Positions 33,201 through 44,870 of a stretch of 64,000 bases of DNA are shown here, in pieces. The stretch covers positions 35,765,528-35,829,527 of the forward strand of contig CM051520.1 of assembly GCA_028015205.1 (NCBI GenBank), written 5' to 3'. Position 1 is the first letter of the stretch. Every line of letters starts with the position of its first letter. Source of the stretch: Mytilisepta virgata. Lineage: Eukaryota; Mollusca; Bivalvia; Mytilida; Mytilidae. Under the pieces are notes generated by a model that saw only the letters and a list, made by a program, of their open reading frames with translations, searched no databases and had not been told where the DNA came from. The position numbers were made by a program, and so were the translations under genes.

Positions 33201-33422
33201 AAAAAAAATTCTAAAGCCTTAATGCATATCTGAATATGGTGTATGAAAATACTGCCTAGAAATAAAATGCATAAATTGGAAAACAAAAGACACGTTTACG
33301 TCACAAGCTTACACTTTTCAAAATTTGACCCCTGTGGGCTCCGATTTTAGAAAATCAAAGTTATAAAACCTTACTGCAAATTTGCTTATGGTGTATGACA
33401 ATACCGTATAGAAATAAAATGC
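33200..33422 (+). repeat. Direct repeat unit (two copies), left of the tandem element
   Basis: CTAAARCCTTAMTGCA, TATGGTGTATGA.AATAC and AGAAATAAAATGCATA occur twice (33211 and 33375). A third, diverged copy follows the tandem element at 34556-34690 (TTCAAAATTCGACCCCTGTG against TTCAAAATTTGACCCCTGTG at 33317). Confidence 0.65.
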
Positions 33423-34555
33423 ATAGACTGAACAAGAGTAGACACACTAAATGTCTCGCCTGAGTATGAACATGGACACAAAATAATGATTATCTGATAC
33501 CCCACATTGCAAGTCAAAGGAACATGCGTTAAAAGAAATAGTAATGGGTAATTTGTCTGAAAAATCTCATGCATGTCATTCAAACCTAAACACAAGTCAC
33601 TAAGCCATGAAATTGAGGTCAAGGTCCAGAGACAGGTGTCAGACTAGCATGTATCCACCTAGAACTATCTACTGACCAGATATGGTTGGCTTAGGTATTA
33701 CAGTTGCTAAGAAATGGACTTAATCACGAAAATGTGACACAGGTCACTCACCCAGACCAAAAGGCAGGTGTCATACCGAGATATACCCATAAAGAACTAT
33801 CTATTGACTAAATATGGTGGGTCCTAGGTATTAAAGTAGCTGAGAAATAGACCCAATCTCGAATATGTGACAAAGTCACTCAAGCATGAAATTGAGGTTA
33901 AAGTCAAGAGACAGGTGTCAAACTAGCCTGTATCCACTAAGAACTATCTATAGACCAAACACAGTGGGCCTAGGTATGACAGTTGCTGAAAAATGGACTT
34001 AATCAAGAAACTTGGATGAAAGTCACTCAGCCATGAAATTGAGGTCAAGGTCCAGAGGAAAGTATCAGACTGGCTTGTACCCACCAAGAACTATCAATAG
34101 ATCAAATACGGTGGGTCTAGGTATTACGGTTGCTGAGAAATGGACTTAACCACGAAAATGTGACGCAGGTCACTCAAGCATGAAATTGAAGTCAAGGTCC
34201 CAAGCCAGGTTCTCAGGTTGGCGTGTACCCATTAAGAACTATTTATAGACCAGATATTGTTGGCCTAGGTATTACAGTTGCTGAGAAATGGATTTAACCA
34301 CGAAACTTGGACGCATATATTACATTTATGTTTATAAAGTCTGTGAACCATGAAAATGAGGTCAGGGTCACAAGACAAGTATACTACGGCAAACCTTATA
34401 CGATAAGCTATCTGTGGACCTTAAATCTTAATTGTAAGTAGTATTTGTGCAAATTTATTCAAATTTTAGAAAAGATTACATCGCCGTCGCCGCCGGAAAG
34501 TAATACCTATATCTCACCTTCGGACTTTTCGTCACAGGCGAGACAAAAATGAAAA
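33423..34555 (+). repeat. Dispersed element with five units of about 145 bp
   Basis: The units are marked by AAGAACTATC-like words at 33662, 33796, 33940, 34087 and 34233 and by CATGAAATTGAGGTCAAGG. It ends with CATCGCCGTCGCCGCCGGAA and TCACAGGCGAGACAAAA. It is non-coding and interrupts the array of direct repeats on either side. Confidence 0.75.
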
Positions 34556-34690
34556 GAGGAGTTTATGCCACAAGCTTAAATTGACAGTTTTTCAAAATTC
34601 GACCCCTGTGGGCTTCTTGTTTAGAAAAATCCAAATTCTAAAACCTCATTGCGCATCAACAGGTAGTATGGAATCATGCGACATAGAAGT
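34556..34690 (+). repeat. Third direct repeat copy, right of the tandem element
   Basis: A diverged copy of the 33290-33422 unit. Confidence 0.6.
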
Positions 34691-34762
34691 TAAATTCCTT
34701 AACCCAAAAGTTAGTGAGGAGTTGATGAGATAAGAAAGCGTGAGGGACGGAGACAATCGCTA

Positions 34763-34795
34763 TATCCCCGTACTTTCTTCGAAAGTACGGGGATA
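34763..34795. repeat. Perfect 15-bp-arm hairpin
   Basis: TATCCCCGTACTTTC, loop TTC, GAAAGTACGGGGATA. The + strand continues into AAACAAAAAAAAAA. It could form a cruciform or be the core of a small transposon. Confidence 0.75.
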
Positions 34796-34829
34796 ATAAA
34801 CAAAAAAAAAAAACAAAAAAAAAAAAAAA

Positions 34830-35264
34830 AAAAATGGCTACTGTCGATTTGACCTCATATACTTCACTGACATCTACAATGACCATGACGGTGGCAATAT
34901 GTGAATTGATATTTTAGCCTGTGGGTGGAAGTTGATTCTGTACTTTACCAAACAAAAGCCAATTTTGAAACTGTTACGAAAAAACCAAATAATTGGTATC
35001 TCTCACAGTCCGACTCATCTTGCTGAAACGGTTCTGTATCGTGGTTCTATTTCAAGAAATACATAATATAATGATATACAAATGATTTATTTATAAAATT
35101 ACGGAAAACTTTACATGAAACATTAAACAAAGTTTTCTCCGGAATCAATTGAAAATTATTGTAATGTTGTTTTTGTATCTTTAATACTTGGGCACATTTT
35201 GCCATCCTTATAACCACGTAGAATTTGTACTTTATAATTTTTTAAGGATTGACTATAATTTTTT
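34830..35264. other. Intergenic sequence without features
   Basis: AT-rich. Nothing is recognised apart from A runs at 34801-34833. Confidence 0.45.
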
Positions 35265-35359
35265 TTTCAGTCTATGAAGAGATAACCTCAATCACGTGGT
35301 GCACACTATTTGAACCTGTGCACCATGTGCATTGAGGTTATTTCGAATAGACTGAAAAC
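35265..35359. mobile_element. 95-bp fold-back element
   Basis: The arms TTTTCAGTCTAT...ATAACCTCAAT...GTGGTGCACA and TGTGCACCATGTG...ATTGAGGTTAT...ATAGACTGAAAA pair almost fully. It is a small MITE-like palindrome. Confidence 0.75.
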
Positions 35360-35623
35360 AAAATTAATGTCTATGCCAACGGTTGTTTTGACGTCTAAAA
35401 CGTCGGGATTCCATTGAATGACGTCATAGTCGAAAAGAAAATTTAGTCTATGATATTTATATGTAATTTGTAATTAATGTAAAATATTATTTTAGAATGC
35501 AATTTTACAAATATAAAGTGACAATTTACGAAACATAGTGAAATACTAAATGTTTCCAACTTTTTTTTAACACCACTACCCGGATCTTGACATCCAAAAA
35601 GGAAATTTGATGAAAGGATTGCT
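35360..35623. other. Downstream flank of the small minus-strand gene
   Basis: Presumed 3' UTR. No clear AATAAA was found on the minus strand. Confidence 0.35.
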
Positions 35624-35820
35624 TCACATGAAGAATATCAGCATGACAGTCATAATTCCGGCAAACATGTATACTTTTACTGCAAAGCTGGTGTTTCCAC
35701 GAAGCTGATTCCCTATATTTCGACTGGCAAATGTTTCATTGCTGGTTGTTTGCGGTGGCTGACTTGACGGTAGCGTTGTTGTTTCATCTGTTGTTACATC
35801 TGTTGTTGTTGACTGGCATA
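35624..35820 (-). CDS. Last exon: Thr-rich linker and hydrophobic C-terminus
   Basis: 197 nt = 2 + 65 codons including TGA. The content is C-Q-S, Thr/Ser/Pro-rich residues 4-32, then NETFASRNIGN, then VYMFAGIMTVMLIFFM and stop. The acceptor has a TTATTTCCACACAG tract. It lacks an internal early Met, so it is easily missed by simple open-frame scans. Confidence 0.55.
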
Positions 35821-37435
35821 CTGTGTGGAAATAATCAACATATTAGCTTGTTTGAACATTTTAAATTAGTTTGTATTGAAACAAAATTGGCAGAGAGCTT
35901 TTTCGACGAATTGTACATTAATTTCAGGTCACTATCATTTTTAAGAAATGTTTACTCCGAAAACAAACTTAATGTATATACATCTCTTTGAATCTAAATT
36001 AGTATAAAGATTCAGGACAAAAATTTTTAAGTAATTTTTATAGTTCACGTTTAGTACCATATGGCATTTAATGTTGCAAGCTTTAGAGATACATAGCAAC
36101 CGTGTAAATAATAGATGTAATAGACTTGAGAATAATGATTGAGTGTTAAAAAATGATAGGTGATACCCTCTTGGACACGTGAGATATAATTCTTGGATTT
36201 ATTATATCTATGAACATATATTCCACACAAAGAGGCCCTTTCAGCCATATGAAAAATTCCATTGTTATTTAGTTGAAAAAAAAAACATTTTCATTATATT
36301 TTGGGACCCTACTAGGTACATATGACTGTTTGAATCTATTGTTGTTAGTGTGAAAAGTCCATTAGATCGAAATCCAAAGACATGACAAACTCTTGAGAAC
36401 AAAATTAGAACACTAACTACTAAAACCCGGAAGTGACATAAGGTGTTTTGAAATAGTACGCATAACCTGCTCCGTTGACGGGATTTGCACAAAGGTTTTT
36501 GGTCACAAGGGTAAAGATATTAATAAAGAATTCGCATTAATCGTATCAAATTTCATATCTCACATCCGTATCATTTTCCTGTGACATTATCTTTATACGA
36601 GTTACACAAACGAAATGATATTTCAAAATCATTGACAGAATTGTTTAGGATTACTCTGTTCGTTTTCAACATTTTTGCCTTGAGAACAACTTACGAGTCG
36701 TTAATCGACGAAATTTGCACATCTTGTGCATCGAATGGATATCAAAAAAATTATTATCCTTTAGGTCTAATAGGGTTTTAAATTATTAAAATTTAAATTA
36801 TTAAAAAAAATTATTTAAATTATTGGATTATTAAAAATAACCTATTTTAACAGATTATCGTAACTTTTAATTCGCTCACAGTAGTAGCATAGTATTAATT
36901 GAACATTAAATCAAAATCCCGAAAACTTCAAAACGATAAATAATTGAAGCGAAATGTTATATAAATAATAGCGAGGTACATCTGAAATATTTTCAGATAC
37001 TTATATATATATATATGCGTCACGTGGAAAGCAGGATATAATTACCCTTTTGGAGCACTGGTATCACGTCCGGTTTTATGTAGTGCAAACTTCCGGTTTT
37101 ATATGATGATTGCACTATCAAGACTATGTCTGAGTTTTTCATGAACTCTTTGGTTCCTTTAGGTGTTGTCAGAATTTCGGTTTCTGCGCTTCGCATTTTT
37201 GGCAATGGAGGCCAATCAAACTGTGTAGGGCTTAATGATTCAGTAAAGACTGTGGTTCTCTGTGGAGTTTTCGCTTCCTCCATCAGCTAATGCTGGTTGT
37301 CTCGATAAGGAAAATTTCAGTGCAAGTCTAATAAATCTAACCTAACCCTTTCTCTGTAATTTACTTACGACACTGGACTAAATATATTATTAACAAAGCC
37401 AGAACAATACTTCTTTTGCCTATTGATGAATTCAT
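35624..37435 (-). CDS. Candidate secreted/GPI-anchored or membrane Thr-rich protein (2-3 exons)
   Basis: Exon A (37435-37369) starts with ATG directly after TTTCAG and encodes a classic signal peptide (MNSSIGKR then about 14 hydrophobic residues and QC), ending at a strong donor C|GTAAGT in phase 1. The last exon (35820-35624) follows TTTCCACACAG, accepts phase 1, and encodes Cys, a Thr/Ser-rich stretch (TTTDVTTDETTT), potential N-glycosylation sites (SNET, GNTS) and a terminal hydrophobic tail ending LIFFM with no cytoplasmic part, as in GPI-anchor signals. A possible middle exon (37249-37046) also has phase 1 at both ends. Neither terminal exon resembles a transposon protein. With two exons the product is 87 aa; with three, 155 aa. 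I do not recognise the family and the function is unknown. Confidence 0.5.
36360..36500 (-). repeat. Dispersed repeat B, copy 3 (short)
   Basis: ATCCAAAGACATGACAAACT, ACCCGGAAGTGACATAAGGT and ACCTGCTCCGTTGACGGGAT match the repeat B order. It lies in the presumed intron of the small gene. Confidence 0.55.
37046..37249 (-). CDS. Possible middle exon of the small gene
   Basis: The open frame from 37283 to 37020 includes TESLSPTQFDWPPLPKMRSA and IVLIVQSSYKTGSLHYIKP. If spliced at CCACAG|TC and AAGG|GTAATT it is a 204-nt symmetric phase-1 exon compatible with both neighbours. There are no Cys and no known domain, and the acceptor lacks a good pyrimidine tract. It may instead be an unrelated fragment starting at its own ATG (37283). 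Confidence 0.3.
37369..37435 (-). CDS. Exon A: signal peptide
   Basis: 67 nt, 22 codons plus one base. A positively charged start (KR at residues 7-8) precedes a hydrophobic core VLALLIIYLV. The donor GTAAGT matches consensus. The AG immediately before ATG hints at a spliced 5' UTR. Confidence 0.55.
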
Positions 37436-38829
37436 CTGAAATCAAACGTGATCAATTTATAAAATATATAACACAGTAATAAATACCCTCCCCCCTTTTG
37501 GGGGGTGGGGGTGAGAGGGGGGTTAACTACCTATATAGCATTATATATGGGCGTGCGTCTGGAATGGGTCTACTTCTTTAGCCATCAAGTATATAACTGG
37601 GTAGGATATAAAGCCTAAGATGTATATCAATGGGTGGTAAATTGGGAATAAATGGTATATCAATATTCACATCTATATACCTCGAGGTATCGAACTGAAA
37701 AACAAGAAAGAAACCGAAGTGCTGGAGACAGTGATTATAAATGAGGATTACCGAATGTTAATCACTGTGTGTGGAGTTTGTCAAAAGTGCGTCATTATAG
37801 CGATTACCGCCAATTACCGTATATTTTAAATTAATTCCGATTTGGAAAATAATATTTTATGCAAGTCACAGCAAATAACATATTTTTGGGTAAAATCGCG
37901 ATCATCAAAATATTTCTTTATTGTGCTCAACAATATTCTAAGATTACAATTTGGAAAAATGATTGTCACAAATTATAGTTTTAAGCCTTTCATTAAAATG
38001 GTGGAACTCGATAAACACAATGACTCTGAAGTTGTAAACTCAAAATGAAAATAGTTACTGAACATTCATAATCATAGGATCAGTCTTTATAAAGTAGTCT
38101 TACGGATCGTATTTATTTTTTTCATTTATTGACAATTGTCTTGATTACGCTGCTTTCGTGATCTTTACAGATAGTAAAACATCTCAAAAATCAGAAGTAA
38201 GAACATTTCTGTTTCAGAATCGTGACATATCAATGACAAACACTGGTACATATTTTGTCTTGCCTTTCTGAGTTTTTTTTTCTTACTTTATCTTGAATTT
38301 CCTCATATTTTCAAACAAAATTAAGTTAAAACGAGTAATAACTGTAACAGTGAATTGTTACGAAGTCTTCAAAGTAACTGATATCTCGAACACCTCACAT
38401 TGTATTCAATAAATGTTTGTTTTTCAGAGACTGAAATGGGGAAATTGTTCTTTTATAGTTTATACTCGGCAAAAATGGGTTAACAAAACTATATTTACAT
38501 TTAAATTTGAGATGGAAGGGTTTGCAGTTTTAAAAATTACGCTAGAATACACCCGCGAAATCGCAGAACGAAATCAGTGTCATCTTTTGATATATATCAT
38601 CCTGAAACAAATGTTCTTCTCTTAGTAAGTGACCTTGTCGACCTTTTACCCACTGGAGTCAATAACAACAGGATTTTTCTCTTTCCGTTTCATTCATTTG
38701 GGTAAGGAAAAATTCAATATACATATCAAAATTTAAGGATATGGGGTAAGCATCAATGAGCTTATTATCTCCCCTTTGACCCTTTTATTTTTGAAACGGT
38801 AAAAGATACAAAAACTATTCTGCAGTAAC
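37436..38829. other. Intergenic sequence with a G/C-tract patch
   Basis: Near 37487-37525, CCTCCCCCCTTTTGGGGGG followed by GAGAGGGGGG resembles the tips of the 28.2 kb element, but no second tip is visible. The rest is AT-rich with chance open frames. Confidence 0.4.
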
Positions 38830-39440
38830 TTTTGTTGATTTTTTTACGAGGAAATACCCCCATTCCCCGGGCATTTATAGGCAATTAGAAATACATGTAT
38901 ATGTGGTTACGGGGTATGGAGTTTAATGGTTAATGAGATTTGAACATTTCGTATTAAAACGTTTTAAAGGGATAAACATTTTTACTGATTTTGAAATAAT
39001 TAAAAAATATCAATTTGGTGGTAAGGATGACCCCCTTTTTTTGGTGGGGTGTTAGGTTTTTATCAATCTGTTTGTCTTGTCATGGGGAAACAGGGATTTC
39101 AACGGATTATGAGATAATTGAACATTTTTGATTTGACGGAGTGGTGAAATGAGGTACGTGTCATTTGGTGCGTCTAACCATGGGCAATAAGAATATATAT
39201 GGTTTAGGGGTGGGGATTTCAACGGTTTATGAGATAATTGGACATTATTGATTTATGGAGTGAAAGAATGAGGTAATGTACATGTCATTTAATGCTTCTT
39301 GCTATGGATAATATTACAATATTTGATTTAAAGCTTTAAAATATATGACTTAAAGCTATGGAGTTTAATTGCATATGAAAATTTTCAAAATTATCGACTT
39401 CTGGGGTTGGTAGTGACCCCCTAGAGAAACGAGGTATATG
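38830..39440 (+). repeat. Satellite-like element, copy 2
   Basis: The head TACGGGGTATGGAGTTTAAT, TATTAAAACGTTTTAAAGGG and ATAAACATTTTT, then three to four units with GGTTTAGGGGTGGGGATTTC and GAGATAATTG.ACATT. It is shorter than the 26881-28030 copy and in direct orientation. Confidence 0.75.
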
Positions 39441-39447
39441 TCATTAA

Positions 39448-40273
39448 AGCCCCCTTTACACTGAACGAAGACTGCACTACGACCATAAAAAATGTTTTGA
39501 TCGTGGAACATCTTAGTGGGGTCGTACTGAGGTCTTCAAGTAGCGTAGTGTGGTCGGCATTGCGCGTGGTAGGTCGTGGCATTGCGCGTGGTAGGTCGTA
39601 GTAGAATCTCCAGGTGCCACGACTGTTTTGAACATGCTCAAAATTTACGTAGCGAGGTCGTCGCCACTTTTGATCGTACAGACATCGTACCGCTGTCGTA
39701 GAGGAAGCGTGGAGACATCGTAGTGAGATCTTAGTGAGACATCAAACAAGAAATTGTCCTTTTATATAGTTTATTTGCTGGTCGTAGAGGAAGCGCAGAG
39801 ACATCGTAGTGACATCGTAGTGAGACGTCGTAGTGAGAACTAATATACATTCAAGCAAGAAATTGTCCTTTTATATAGTTTATTTGCTGATCGTGGCTAG
39901 ATCTTGAGAACAACGTAGCAAGGTCGTAATACTCGTGGTAGCAGCGTAGTGACAACGAATTACGATCGTCAAGCGCGTATCGATGTCGTGTCATCATCGT
40001 GAGAGGTCGTACAACATCGGCCTAGGGGCGTCGTGTGATCGTGTTATTGTCGTAGCTTGAACGTACCACAAACGCAGGCATCGTAGCGAAAACGTAGGAG
40101 AGCGTAGTAGCAACGTGAAAGATTATCGAAAAAAGTATTTTGATCGTAGGGGTGTCGTGAATACCTTTACACTGAAGATGGTTTTCCAATTTTTCCACGA
40201 CCCTGCTGCGATCTTGGCGATCGTAGAGGTCGTGGAGAGCGTAGCACAGTCTTCGACCAGTGGAAAGGGGGCT
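39448..40273. mobile_element. TTAA-flanked non-autonomous DNA transposon
   Basis: TTAA stands at 39444-39447 and 40274-40277. The terminal inverted repeats begin AGCCCCCTTT.CACTG..CG and continue AAGACTG..CTACG for about 40 bp. The 826-bp body is saturated with CGTAGTG / TCGTAG words and contains a roughly 150-bp internal duplication (CAAGAAATTGTCCTTTTATA at 39745 and 39846). TTAA duplication is typical of piggyBac and Kolobok superfamilies. There is no transposase, and the open frames are chance. Confidence 0.78.
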
Positions 40274-40379
40274 TTAATAGGTGTTGTTACGGGTACAATA
40301 AAATATATGATATGAGATGGCTGTTGGTCATTTTCGTAGAGTTTTTCGATAAAAAATAATTTTCCCCATAGGGTCCTAT

Positions 40380-40630
40380 AGTAAACTCCTAGCCTCTTTG
40401 AACTGCTCATTATACCTCTCAGTGACCCTCATAAAAAATGGGCACTCATCAAACCGGTTTAGACTTCACTTTACAGTGGCAGACCAAATTGGTTCCCCTA
40501 GGTATTCCGTTCCGCCTCTACTTAAATTGTGTTTGATAAATTCTTTAACTGGTTCTCGTCATAAAGAGACAGGAAATCTTTGCCACAGGACGTTAAGTAA
40601 GCAACAATCATTCGATTAACCAAAGTAAAA
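40380..40630 (+). repeat. Dispersed repeat C, copy 1
   Basis: GGTTCCCCTAGGTATTCCGT, then CTTAAATTGTGTTTGATAAA, GCCACAGGACGTTAAGTAAG and CAACAATCATTCGATT match 42480-42615. The tail CGTTAAGCAA..AACAAT is a common mussel-type LINE or SINE 3' end. Confidence 0.6.
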
Positions 40631-42239
40631 ATAATTATTAAAATCTTTGGTTCAGTATTAAAGACCTTTCAGCCGATTCAGGATAAAAAAGAAGAATAAA
40701 ATCGATACGTTTAATCACGTTCTATGTCCAATAGAATTCACAGAGGAGAATATTGGCATGAGTATATAAAATACTGGTAACATGAATTCGGGAAAAGAAT
40801 ATTTCGTACCTTTGGCGCCTTAACGAAATATGAAAGCCATTTCATACTCTTTTCCAGTTTACGATTAACCAGATTAAATTGACCAGATTGTACAGCGTAA
40901 TTTTTAAAAAATCGTTATTTAAAAATTTAAAAATTTTGGATTAAAAAAAGTTATCCTTTTATATCTTGTATACTGAACTGTGTGTACAACAAAGTTAATA
41001 AAATGTAATAAGAATAGAACAACCTACCGTCTTACGGATATCTTTTATACTAAAAACTAGAAATTTAGATGAATTTCAATAACATGTATGACAAAAAAAC
41101 TGTTCATTTACCTTTTTCAAATGCGTAATTCCTTGTAGCTCAAGCATGCAATAAATAATCAAAAGGAAGAGAAAAGTTTTATTTGGCTATTTGAGGACGA
41201 GAAAGTCACATGATTTTTTTATAGTCTGTTTAACTTCTATAAATCTTCAGAAAAAAAAAATCGTTTTTCATATGAGCGAATTTTTCTTCGTCCGCCATAT
41301 TTATTTATAATATATGTAAAAAAAACAAGCTATAGCAGATAATTTCAGACTTTTTGTTCAACTCTTAAAAAGGTTCCACAGTTAGTCTCTGATTTATTTT
41401 GAAGTATGAAAAAGTCGATGACGTAAGCACAAATGATATACGGGCAACCCGTAATAAATAAAACCAATATGCATGTGGGTAGTGTGCAAGTCCTCTTTTT
41501 TTTAATATTAAGGCATACACCAACAAATTATTACTTGGATATTTACATATTTACCAAATTTCCAACCTTTTTATGTAATCTGGTTAATTACAGTCCGGAA
41601 CCCAGTCTGCTTCTTTTTTTTTTTGGCGAGGTCCATGTTACTCCTGATTTGCCCTGTGATTCTGTTGTTTATTTGATCTCGTCCTTTCATATAACATTTG
41701 TCTCTATCTATGGATGTATGACAGTTACAAAGCTTTTCGTGTCAATTCACGCATCGAATGAAATGCAACCATATATATGACTATCTTGTATTGAACACTT
41801 CATACACTTAAAAATCAATGCTGAATAGATACTAGATATTTCTTTCTGGAAAACATGACATTGCCTAGAACATAAAACAAGGAAAAATAAATCAGTACTT
41901 GTACTTTTGAATCATTTTCTTAGTAGTTCGGTTCAGCTGCATGCTTGAAAAATCTAATTAAATCCTTTTCATATGGGTTTGTTTTAAACGTTTAATTTTT
42001 AAAATGTATCACTTTAAGACACTTGTGTTTAAGTCACAGTCATAAGATATGATTTCATAGTTTCATTTTTAAAACAAATTTTTCTAAGTTCGTTCAATTT
42101 CTTAAACATCTGCTATCGTACAATAATTTCTTGAATTTGATATTGGATGATTGTATCATCAACACAAATTCTATATGTTGTATTATAAATAGTACATTAA
42201 CTGAATAATAGGTTATTGTTAAAATATTTACCTAGTTAC
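40631..42239. other. AT-rich intergenic region
   Basis: No supported gene. Chance open frame at 41433-41780. Confidence 0.45.
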
Positions 42240-42620
42240 CCGTGATGGACCACATGACCTCAACCTACAGAGCTGCCTAAAGCGTGCCCAGGTGGCTGAT
42301 ATGGGAGACCCTCTCGTTGGGGGAGTTGTCAGGTCCTAAGGAAAGTCTGATGGAGGTCCATACATGTAGAAACTAACGTGTTTTGACAATGCCATGCTCC
42401 CTGAAGGCTAAAGACCCCTTCGAAGTTTTCGAAAAAGTAGACCAATTGCCGCTAACCCAATCATCAACTTTTTACGGTGGCATTCATGATTGGTTCCCCT
42501 TTTTCCCGTCCGTCCCCTATTTGAATTGTGTTTGATAAATTGTCCTGAAGAAGCATGAAATATATTTACTTGCCACTTGTCGTTAAGCAAACAACAATGA
42601 ATAAATCATTTGATTCAATA
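42240..42620 (+). repeat. Dispersed repeat C, copy 2, with upstream GC-richer DNA
   Basis: 42480-42615 repeats the family C phrases (TTGAATTGTGTTTGATAAAT, GTCGTTAAGCAAACAACAAT). The preceding 42240-42480 is GC-richer (GACCACATGACCTCAACC, GGAGACCCTCTCGTTGGG) and probably belongs to the same element, but encodes nothing recognisable. Confidence 0.5.
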
Positions 42621-43879
42621 TCCGTTCACTAGCAGAATCTGTGATCACAATTCACATTCCAACGGTACATGTAATCGCCGATTTGCAACTCGTCAGCTGT
42701 GTTTTGAGAGCTGAAAATAAAGATTTATCTGAGAAAATGACGGAAAGGAAAAAGTCAACAATCACATAAGTACAGAAATATATCGGCAAAAGAACGCCGA
42801 ATTGATAAGGTATTTGAGAAAATTAAAATCCAAAGACGGTGCATTTTTATTCTCTGAATTGCTGTTTTAAATTTTTTTTTATTTCGATTCTATCTGATTT
42901 GATGTTGTGTTTTATTAGTATACGCTGTACTTCTGTATATATTAGCCAATTAAGATTCCCCTCCTTAGTCAAAATCACGTGTTGCATGGCTAGTATTAGT
43001 TTACTTTAGACTCTCTATTGTTGAAAAAGCAACGATGAATCCAACAGAACACGTTCCTGGTTGTGACATGACGTTTCATCATATTTAAAAACTTTTCAGT
43101 GCACCTCACTTCACTATTAAAAGAAAGGTATATATATTTATAAACCGTGTATGGGGTGATTTAAAGTTTGATATATGTTTCCAATAACCACTTGATCGGC
43201 GCTGTTGATAAATTGAAGATCGTACTGATATGTATTCAGCAGTCAGTTACTAAAACTGCTTTTTTAACTTTTATTGAATATCGTCCTCAATATGAAAATT
43301 TGGTCTTTGTTAGTACCATTTTAATTGTGAGTGACATTTTGGCGAGTTTTCCATGGATAGAACAACACTATTAGTGTAACTGTTATCAAATTTACCAACA
43401 TCTATTAAAAATTTAATGTGCTAAAAAAATATATAAATAAATAAAATAAAAAAATTAAATAAATAAAAAGCGAAATAACTCAAACATATTGTCATATTTA
43501 TTAAAAGCAAATTCTCATTCACATTGTCGATATGTATATGTACATGTAGTGAATATTGGGAAGATTTGTTTTGTTTTTTTTTCGTGGCTAATTGCATTTG
43601 CATGTTTGGCAGAGAATGAAGAGACAATAAACACCGATTACGATACTAACATTAGTCACTGAAGCTGCAATAATGTAGCTATTTGTAGGTAATACTTATA
43701 ATACATCACTAATAAGAGTTGATAGGTTTACATGCATACCTTATTTAGAATATTGTACAATGATAACGAATTATTTGTATTTCATTTGAAAATACTTGTG
43801 TAGCTTAAATACTGAAAAATACACACCCATTATTAAATGAGAGAAGGATACATGATTTTGTTATTTAGCCTTGGTTGCA
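42621..43879. other. AT-rich intergenic region
   Basis: No gene or repeat is recognised. There are A/T-only tracts around 43420-43470. Confidence 0.5.
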
Positions 43880-44870
43880 ATTAAAAGTTACACATTACAG
43901 TTCAGTCAAGTTCCTGTTAAAGTGGCTTGCAATTTATTTCAAACATTAGTACATCCTATATTAACTTATAATTCTGAAATATATTGTATGGACTCTTAAC
44001 CTTAAAGCTTATCGAGCAAATGTGAGAGCTAGCAAAAACAAGTTTAATATTGATATGTTCAGTTTTGCTGACAAAACTCCAATTGAAAACATACAGCTTA
44101 ATTTCATAAAAAAATACTCTGGGCACAAAAAGATCCTCAACATATTTAGTTGTCAGAGAAGAGTTAAACATTCTTTATGCTGAGTCTTTTATAAAAACTC
44201 AAACTATAATGTGTTTATCAAGACTGAATAATGATGAAATCAACCCTATAATTAAAAAAGCTTTTCTCCTTACAAAAACATTAGATAAGGAGGGAACTTA
44301 TTCGTGGTACACTTATGCAGTTAATGTAGTAAAGGAAACTGAAATAAATTTAAATCAAATTTCAAATTTCAAAACGCTAATTGAAACAAATAAATTAAAA
44401 GATAAAATTACCTTATCTGTTAAAGACTTTTGTCAAAAAATAGATAATATACTCTAAATGATAGTAATAAGAATTATTTATATAAATACTTAAGAAGTCA
44501 AAACTGAAAAAATTTTGCACTATTTATCCCATCCAAATAAAGAGAAACGTAAAATAATAACAAAATTCAGAATTTCCCATCATTAGTTGTTAATTGAAAC
44601 AGGGAGATACAAAAACATAAGGGAACAGAGACTTTGTAAGGAATGTAATATTTTAGATGATGAATCACATTTTTTCTTCAATTGTAAGAAAATTGAGAGA
44701 AACCTTTTAAAACAGTTATATAGGAGATTATCCTAATTTCACTTCCCATCAATTATAGAATAATTGAATATTATTTCGAATCCATCAACACCTGATGATG
44801 TTTAAAAGACAGTAGCGTCTTTTATACAACAGTCATTAGAACTGAGGAAAGGAGACACTTAAACTGTGTT
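43880..44870 (+). pseudogene. LINE C-terminal fragment, frameshifted
   Basis: VKVACNLFQTLVHPILTYNS (about 43920), NFIKKYSGHKK (44100), then an 83-codon open frame (44209-44457) with SRLNNDEINPIIKKAFLL and EGTYSWYTYA, then a remnant of the C-terminal LLIETGRYKN..LCKECN..H cluster (44580-44700). This is the post-RT region of a non-LTR element of the same broad type as 23.3-26.8 kb. The catalytic part is absent, with multiple frameshifts. Confidence 0.75.

Noticed and set aside
35731..35991. 86-codon + strand frame
   Set aside because: Lies opposite the Thr-rich minus-strand exon, which has splice-site and composition support.
40115..40410. Frames on both strands near the right end of the TTAA element
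   Set aside because: They run across the transposon tip into flanking DNA and show no domain.
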